Notes under the pieces: generated by a model
Databases searched by the model: none
The model's input: only the letters and a program-made list of their open reading frames with translations
What the model was told of the DNA's origin: nothing
From: Clostridiales bacterium
Lineage (GTDB): Bacteria; Bacillota; Clostridia; Oscillospirales; Acutalibacteraceae
Assembly (NCBI GenBank): GCA_021200075.1
Contig: JAJQGZ010000099.1
Span: 1-9,515 of the forward strand
Reading direction: 5' to 3'
Length of the DNA: 9,515 nucleotides
Program-made: the position numbers and the translations under genes
Part shown: piece by piece, positions 5,863 to 9,515 of the stretch
Position numbering within the stretch: position 1 is the first letter of the stretch
Layout of the letters: the number at the start of each line of letters is the position of its first letter

Positions 5863-6438
5863 TCAGCAAAACATTCCACTTTCTATCCAGCGCATAACAC
5901 TTGCATATTCCTCTCTGTAATTATCAAGCTGGTCGTGGTTTGCTTCTATAAAAGCCTGTAGCTCGTCCGTATCCTCAAAATCAAATACAAAATCCTGCTC
6001 AAATGCATAAGCAGCCGTGAACATATAGTCAAAAACATCGTCGGCAGGGAATTCCTGCAACATTTTATCAGCCGTAAATTCGCTTACAGTGTCAAGCGCA
6101 TTCTTTACGGTCAGTTCAAAATCATCTTCAACAATCTCTATATCTCCATTTTTTCGGCAGTAGGCAAGGATGGCGTCTTCGTCGATTCCGGCGCTGTTGC
6201 AGTAATCAAGAATATCCTCGTACCCGGTTTCGTTTACTTCGTCATAAATCCTGTAAACAAATTCGCCTAAAAGATTTTGGAGTGAAACCGCTTTAATAAT
6301 TGCATCAACATCATAACCCTCCTCGTTGGTTATAACATATCCGATTTCTTTTAAATTTTCCCACATCAGCATATAGAAGCATTTGTGCGATTCTTTTTCC
6401 GAAAAAATCGCATCTTCAATATATTCGTCAATGTTCAT
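5863..6438 (-). CDS. Highly acidic protein of unknown function
   Basis: 191 residues, not recognised. About a quarter are Asp or Glu (48 by my count) against roughly 10 Lys/Arg, so the protein is strongly acidic. It has no signal peptide and no membrane segment, so it is probably cytoplasmic. Predicted character is mostly helical with scattered aromatics; four Cys occur (CFY, DYCNSAG, AYCRKN and a C-terminal Cys). No catalytic motif stands out. The gene looks real: the start ATG (6438 on the minus strand) has an AAGGAG site 7 bases upstream, a good promoter lies about 60 bases before it, and it ends at a shared terminator. It stands alone, opposite in direction to every other gene here. Acidic orphans of this sort include DNA-mimic inhibitors and antitoxins, but nothing here shows that role. 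Confidence 0.75.
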   Translation of the reverse strand: MNIDEYIEDAIFSEKESHKCFYMLMWENLKEIGYVITNEEGYDVDAIIKAVSLQNLLGEFVYRIYDEVNETGYEDILDYCNSAGIDEDAILAYCRKNGDIEIVEDDFELTVKNALDTVSEFTADKMLQEFPADDVFDYMFTAAYAFEQDFVFDFEDTDELQAFIEANHDQLDNYREEYASVMRWIESGMFC

Positions 6439-6494
6439 ATAGCTACTCCTTAATTCATAAAATAGCAGTGTTTTTACTGCGTTTCTTTTTTTCT

Positions 6495-6523
6495 ATTGTA
6501 ACCTATAATTTATATATTTTCAA
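6495..6523 (-). promoter_or_regulatory. Sigma-A promoter of the acidic orphan gene
   Basis: On the minus strand, TTGAAA (6523-6518) and TACAAT (6500-6495) lie 17 bases apart, each one base from consensus. Transcription would start near 6488, leaving about 50 bases of leader. The leader includes a 5-bp hairpin, GCAGT/ACTGC (6465-6480). Confidence 0.65.
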
Positions 6524-6525
6524 TA

Positions 6526-6554
6526 TTGCATTATAACTTTATATAAGTTATAAT
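6526..6554 (+). promoter_or_regulatory. Sigma-A promoter of the epimerase-like pseudogene and probably nadE
   Basis: TTGCAT (6526-6531) and a perfect TATAAT (6549-6554) are 17 bases apart. The start site would be near 6561, so the ATG at 6558 falls outside the transcript and the ribosome site GGAGTGA (6565-6571) falls just inside it. Its -35 box is only 2 bases from the -35 box of the divergent promoter. Confidence 0.66.
6530..6554. repeat. 25-bp palindrome over the divergent promoter, operator candidate
   Basis: ATTATAACTT (6530-6539) and AAGTTATAAT (6545-6554) are perfect inverted repeats with a 5-base centre. The right arm contains the -10 box of the rightward promoter and the left arm begins at its -35 box, so a dimeric protein bound here would block it. 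The region is very AT-rich, which raises the odds of chance palindromes. No regulator gene is visible in the window. Confidence 0.45.
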
Positions 6555-6575
6555 AAAATGGATTGGAGTGATTTA

Positions 6576-7455
6576 ATATCTAAAATCAAAATCACGGGAG
6601 ATAATTGCTGTGCGATTATTAATTCAAACGATTCCCGGCTTAATTCCCTTGTCAAGAATAACACTCAGTATCTGTGGCAGGGCGATTCCGCTTATTGGTC
6701 GTCGCAGGCTCCCGTCTGTTTCCCGATAGTCGGAGTTTAAAAAAATTCTGCGGCAACTGCTTTCGACAGGAAATGTAATATGAAAGCGTCACGGTGTTGC
6801 AAGGATTTTTCCTTTTTCCGTTTACGATAATTGCGCCAACAGCGTAACACTGATTCAAAAATCCAATGACGATATAAAAAGCCTTTTCCCGTTCGACTAT
6901 GAGTTGAAAATAAAATATATTCTCAACGGCAATACTCTTACAAACGAGTATATCGTTTCCAATGTCGGCGATTGCCCTATGCCTTTCCAGATAGGCGGTC
7001 ATCCGGCTTTTAACTGCCCGCTTGACAGTGACGAAAGCTTTGAAGATTACAAGGTGGTTTTCTCATCTGCGATAACATCACCCTGTCTGCGTCCCGATCA
7101 TACTACGGGGCTTGTAGACAGCTCTGAAAAATATGATGTAATGCAAGACTCGGATACACTTTGCTTAAAGCACGATTTATTTGAGGAAAACGACGCTTTG
7201 ATTTTTAAAGACTGTCAGGCTGATTCTGCGCTTCTTATCGGCAAAAACGGCAAGGGTGTAAGGATTGATTTTCCCGATATGGACAATCTCCTTGTTTGGT
7301 CTGCTGTCGGCAACGCTCCTTTTGTTGCGCTTGAACCGTGGACAGGTACATCGGACTCTGTTGACAGCGACGGAATTTTTGAGCATAAGTCCGGTGTAAA
7401 AATCTTAAATGCCGGTAAGAAAATTTCGCTTCGTTTTAAGATTACATTGATATAG
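6576..7455 (+). pseudogene. Galactose-mutarotase-like (aldose 1-epimerase family) gene, inactivated
   Basis: The whole length reads as a LacX/YeaD-like sugar epimerase of about 292 residues: YLWQGDSAYW, FPIVG, RHGVAR (from 6787), IGGHPAFNCPLD (6988-7023) and ALEPWTG (7327-7347). The two His and the Glu of the family's active site are therefore still encoded. Three lesions are visible. The codon where the start should be is ATA (6576), 4 bases after GGAGTGA (6565-6571). A TAA at 6738-6740 stands where TTA would give VLKNSAAT. One extra A in ATGAAAG (6780-6786) shifts the frame, which then stays open from 6784 to TAG 7453-7455. The ATG at 6558 is in frame but lies upstream of the probable transcription start. 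A start at TTG 6904 would give only the C-terminal 183 residues, without RHGVAR. The family converts sugar anomers; here the function is probably lost. nadE follows after 43 bases. Confidence 0.82.
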
Positions 7456-7498
7456 ATAATTCGGTTTTTCAATTTTTTAAAAATAAAATGGTGATTTA

Positions 7499-9394
7499 AT
7501 GAATTACGGATTTTTAAGAACCGCCTGTGCTTCGCTGAAGCTGAAAGCGGCAGACCCGGTACATAATAAAGAAGAAATCAAAAAGGCAATTGACGCCGCC
7601 TGCGATAATCAGGTGCGGCTTCTTGTCACGCCGGAGCTTTCCGTAACCGGTTATACCTGTGCTGATTTGTTCTTTACCCAAACGCTCAGGCAACAGTCGG
7701 AAAATGCCGTTGCCGAGCTTGCAAAATACACTTTCGGCAAAAGTATTGTGCTACTTGTCGGAGCGCCGGTTTACTATTATAACAGTATTTATAACTGCGC
7801 TGTCGTGATAAATAACGGCTCTGTTGTGGGCATCGTCCCAAAAATTCATATTGCAAACTATAATGAGTTTTACGAGAAACGCTGGTTCGCAAGCGGCGAC
7901 TGCTTCAATATTCCTCAGAGTATTAATTATACCGGCTTTGATACAAAAATCGGTAATCAAATATTCGATTTGGGCGACGGATCTGTTTTGGGCATAGAGC
8001 TTTGCGAGGATTTGTGGGTGCCTAATCCTCCGAGCAGTACGCTTGTCGGTCACGGTGCCAATATCATTGCAAACCTTTCGGCAAGCGATGAATATGTATC
8101 TAAAGCACAGTACCGAGAAAGTCTCGTCTCCAACCAGTCGGCAAGGTGCATATGTGCATATCTTTACGCCGGTGCTTCTGTTTACGAAAGCACTACTGAC
8201 CTTGTTTTCAGTGGCGCAACTCTTGTTGCGGAAAACGGTGCGATAATTGCAAAGGGAAATCGCTTTTCCCGTGAAAATGTCGTCACTGTTGCCGATGTTG
8301 ACTGTGAGAAGCTCAATGCACTTCGTCGAAATAATGTCTCATTTGAAAATCTTTTTGACGGTATTGAAAAAACAGAGCTTTCGCTTAATAACGAAGAAAA
8401 TGATTTGAAATACAGATATGTCGATCCCACGCCGTTTGTTTCGTCCGACAGTGCCGACAGGCAGGAACGGTGTAAGGAAATATTCGCAATTCAGTCGGCA
8501 GGTCTTGCAAAGCGTATTGAACATATCGGTTCAAGCGGTGCAGTAGTCGGTATATCCGGAGGACTTGATTCCACTCTCGCACTTCTTGTATGCGTCAGAG
8601 CAATTGAGCTTTTGGGTAAAAAGCCAAGCGATATACTCGGCATAACAATGCCTGGCTTCGGCACTACCGGTAGAACCTATAATAATGCCGTCAAGCTGAT
8701 GCAGTCTCTCGGCGTAACCTTTAAGGAAATTGATATTAAAGAGGCTTGCAGGCTTCATATGAGGGATATCGAGCATAACGAGAATACAAAGGATATTACC
8801 TATGAAAATACTCAGGCTCGTGAGCGAACGCAGATTCTTTTCGATATGGCAAATAAGCACTCAAAGCTCCTTGTCGGAACAGGGGATTTAAGCGAGCTTG
8901 CAATGGGCTGGTGTACCTATAACGGCGACCATATGTCAATGTACGGCGTAAACGCATCTGTTCCCAAAACTCTTGTTCGTTATCTCGTCAAATATGTTGC
9001 CGATGATACGGGCGGCGAAATTGCGAAAATATTGTATGATATTCTTGACACTCCCGTTTCGCCCGAGCTTCTTCCGCCTGACGAAAACGGAAAGATTGCG
9101 CAGAAAACTGAGGATAATATCGGGCCGTATGAGCTTCACGATTTTTTCCTCTACAATTTTGTCCGCTTCGGCTTTGACAAGGAAAAGCTTTCGCTTCTTG
9201 CATTAAAGGCTTTTGACGGTAAATATGATAAAGAAACTGTCGATAAATGGCTGAGCGTATTTTTAAAACGCTTTTTCATCAGTCAGTTTAAGCGTTCCTG
9301 TATTCCCGATTCCCCAAAGGTAGGCTCCGTTTCTCTCAGCCCGAGAGGGGATTGGAGGATGCCGAGTGACGCTTCATTCAACTGCTTTATTTAG
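7499..9394 (+). CDS. nadE: Glutamine-dependent NAD+ synthetase
   Basis: Makes NAD+ from deamido-NAD+, ATP and glutamine-derived ammonia, the last step of NAD synthesis, in the cytoplasm. The 631 residues form two domains. The N-terminal nitrilase-type glutaminase has the Glu-Lys-Cys triad: Glu46 in TPELSVTGY, Lys115 in PKIHIANYNEFYEKRWF and Cys169 in IELCEDLW. The C-terminal synthetase has the ATP-binding P-loop SGGLDS (353-358), followed by GTGDLSELAMGW and NASVPKT typical of the family. Length and residue numbers run close to the Mycobacterium tuberculosis enzyme (679 residues; Glu52, Lys121, Cys176), so this is the long glutamine-using form. The start ATG has only a modest GGTGA site (7490-7494). 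No convincing promoter lies in the 43 bases before it, so it likely relies on the promoter at 6526-6554. The gene shows no damage. Confidence 0.96.
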   Translation: MNYGFLRTACASLKLKAADPVHNKEEIKKAIDAACDNQVRLLVTPELSVTGYTCADLFFTQTLRQQSENAVAELAKYTFGKSIVLLVGAPVYYYNSIYNCAVVINNGSVVGIVPKIHIANYNEFYEKRWFASGDCFNIPQSINYTGFDTKIGNQIFDLGDGSVLGIELCEDLWVPNPPSSTLVGHGANIIANLSASDEYVSKAQYRESLVSNQSARCICAYLYAGASVYESTTDLVFSGATLVAENGAIIAKGNRFSRENVVTVADVDCEKLNALRRNNVSFENLFDGIEKTELSLNNEENDLKYRYVDPTPFVSSDSADRQERCKEIFAIQSAGLAKRIEHIGSSGAVVGISGGLDSTLALLVCVRAIELLGKKPSDILGITMPGFGTTGRTYNNAVKLMQSLGVTFKEIDIKEACRLHMRDIEHNENTKDITYENTQARERTQILFDMANKHSKLLVGTGDLSELAMGWCTYNGDHMSMYGVNASVPKTLVRYLVKYVADDTGGEIAKILYDILDTPVSPELLPPDENGKIAQKTEDNIGPYELHDFFLYNFVRFGFDKEKLSLLALKAFDGKYDKETVDKWLSVFLKRFFISQFKRSCIPDSPKVGSVSLSPRGDWRMPSDASFNCFI

Positions 9395-9460
9395 CAGATA
9401 AAATATTCAGCAAACAATTTAAACTTTAATTTTATAATTTATTTTTATACGGTGATTTTT

Positions 9461-9515
9461 ATGGAAAAATTATTAGCTTTATTAATGGCATTAACCCTTA
9501 TATTCACTTTTACCG
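9461..9515 (+). CDS. Start of a secreted or membrane-anchored protein (3' end outside window)
   Basis: Eighteen codons are visible from ATG 9461: MEKLLALLMALTLIFTFT, a Lys followed by a long hydrophobic run as in a signal peptide or lipoprotein leader. The context GGTGATTTTT directly before the ATG matches the initiation region of nadE and the mscS-like gene. It lies 66 bases after nadE, with no terminator hairpin between them; a lone TATAAT at 9433-9438 has no matching -35 box. Too little is present to name a family. Confidence 0.6.
   Translation, partial: MEKLLALLMALTLIFTFT

Noticed and set aside
6558..6740. Separate 60-residue gene from ATG 6558
   Set aside because: It is the N-terminal part of the epimerase-like gene. 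The ATG is 4 bases after the -10 box, upstream of the expected transcript start, and has no ribosome site.
7751..8053. Minus-strand reading frames opposite nadE (several of 60-109 codons up to 9203)
   Set aside because: All lie inside the fully conserved nadE reading frame, without ribosome sites or recognisable protein features.
1..9515. CRISPR arrays, insertion sequences, tRNA or rRNA genes, toxin-antitoxin or defence operons
   Set aside because: I looked on both strands and found no regularly spaced repeats, transposase motifs, cloverleaf with a T-loop, or known defence domains.

Overview
The window looks like a chromosomal segment of a Clostridia-type Firmicute, probably a gut Ruminococcus/Oscillospiraceae relative. 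The evidence is moderately AT-rich DNA, strong AGGAGG-type ribosome sites, consensus sigma-A promoters with 17-bp spacers, a PurF with clostridial-type iron-sulfur cysteines, and a secreted protein with the Cys-x2-Cys plus fibronectin-III tail common in gut Clostridia. The species is inferred from these traits and was not searched.

Layout. (1) 1-1466: the 3' end of purF (purine synthesis), followed after 25 bases by an MscS-family mechanosensitive channel gene, ending at a hairpin terminator near 1522. (2) 1592-4633: a promoter with an 84-base structured leader, then an HTH/ACT-domain protein (PheB/UPF0735 family), hom (homoserine dehydrogenase) and lysC (aspartokinase). This is an aspartate-family amino acid operon in which all three products carry ACT domains. 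lysC has an internal Shine-Dalgarno and ATG that would give a separate regulatory beta subunit, as in Bacillus subtilis. (3) 4646-4748: a near-consensus promoter followed about 35 bases after its start site by a strong intrinsic terminator, so either a short RNA or an attenuated leader. (4) 4786-5763: a secreted protein gene interrupted by two compensating frameshifts, ending at a bidirectional UUCG-tetraloop terminator. (5) 5863-6438, minus strand: a very acidic protein of unknown function with its own promoter. (6) 6495-6554: a divergent promoter pair with a 10-5-10 palindrome laid over one of the promoters. (7) 6576-7455: a galactose-mutarotase-like (aldose 1-epimerase family) gene, broken by a lost start codon, a nonsense codon and a frameshift. 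(8) 7499-9394: intact glutamine-dependent NAD+ synthetase, then the first 18 codons of a probable secreted protein or lipoprotein.

How the genes relate. Aspartokinase and homoserine dehydrogenase catalyse the first and third steps from aspartate towards threonine and methionine; asd and thrB/thrC are not in the window. nadE has no clear promoter of its own and probably depends on the promoter that once served the decayed epimerase gene. Housekeeping genes flank a stretch (4786-7455) with two broken genes and one orphan, which is the accessory part of the window. I see no defence system, CRISPR array, insertion sequence, tRNA or rRNA. The points most worth checking are the lysC internal start, the promoter-terminator unit at 4646-4748, the double-frameshift secreted protein and the palindrome in the divergent promoter region.
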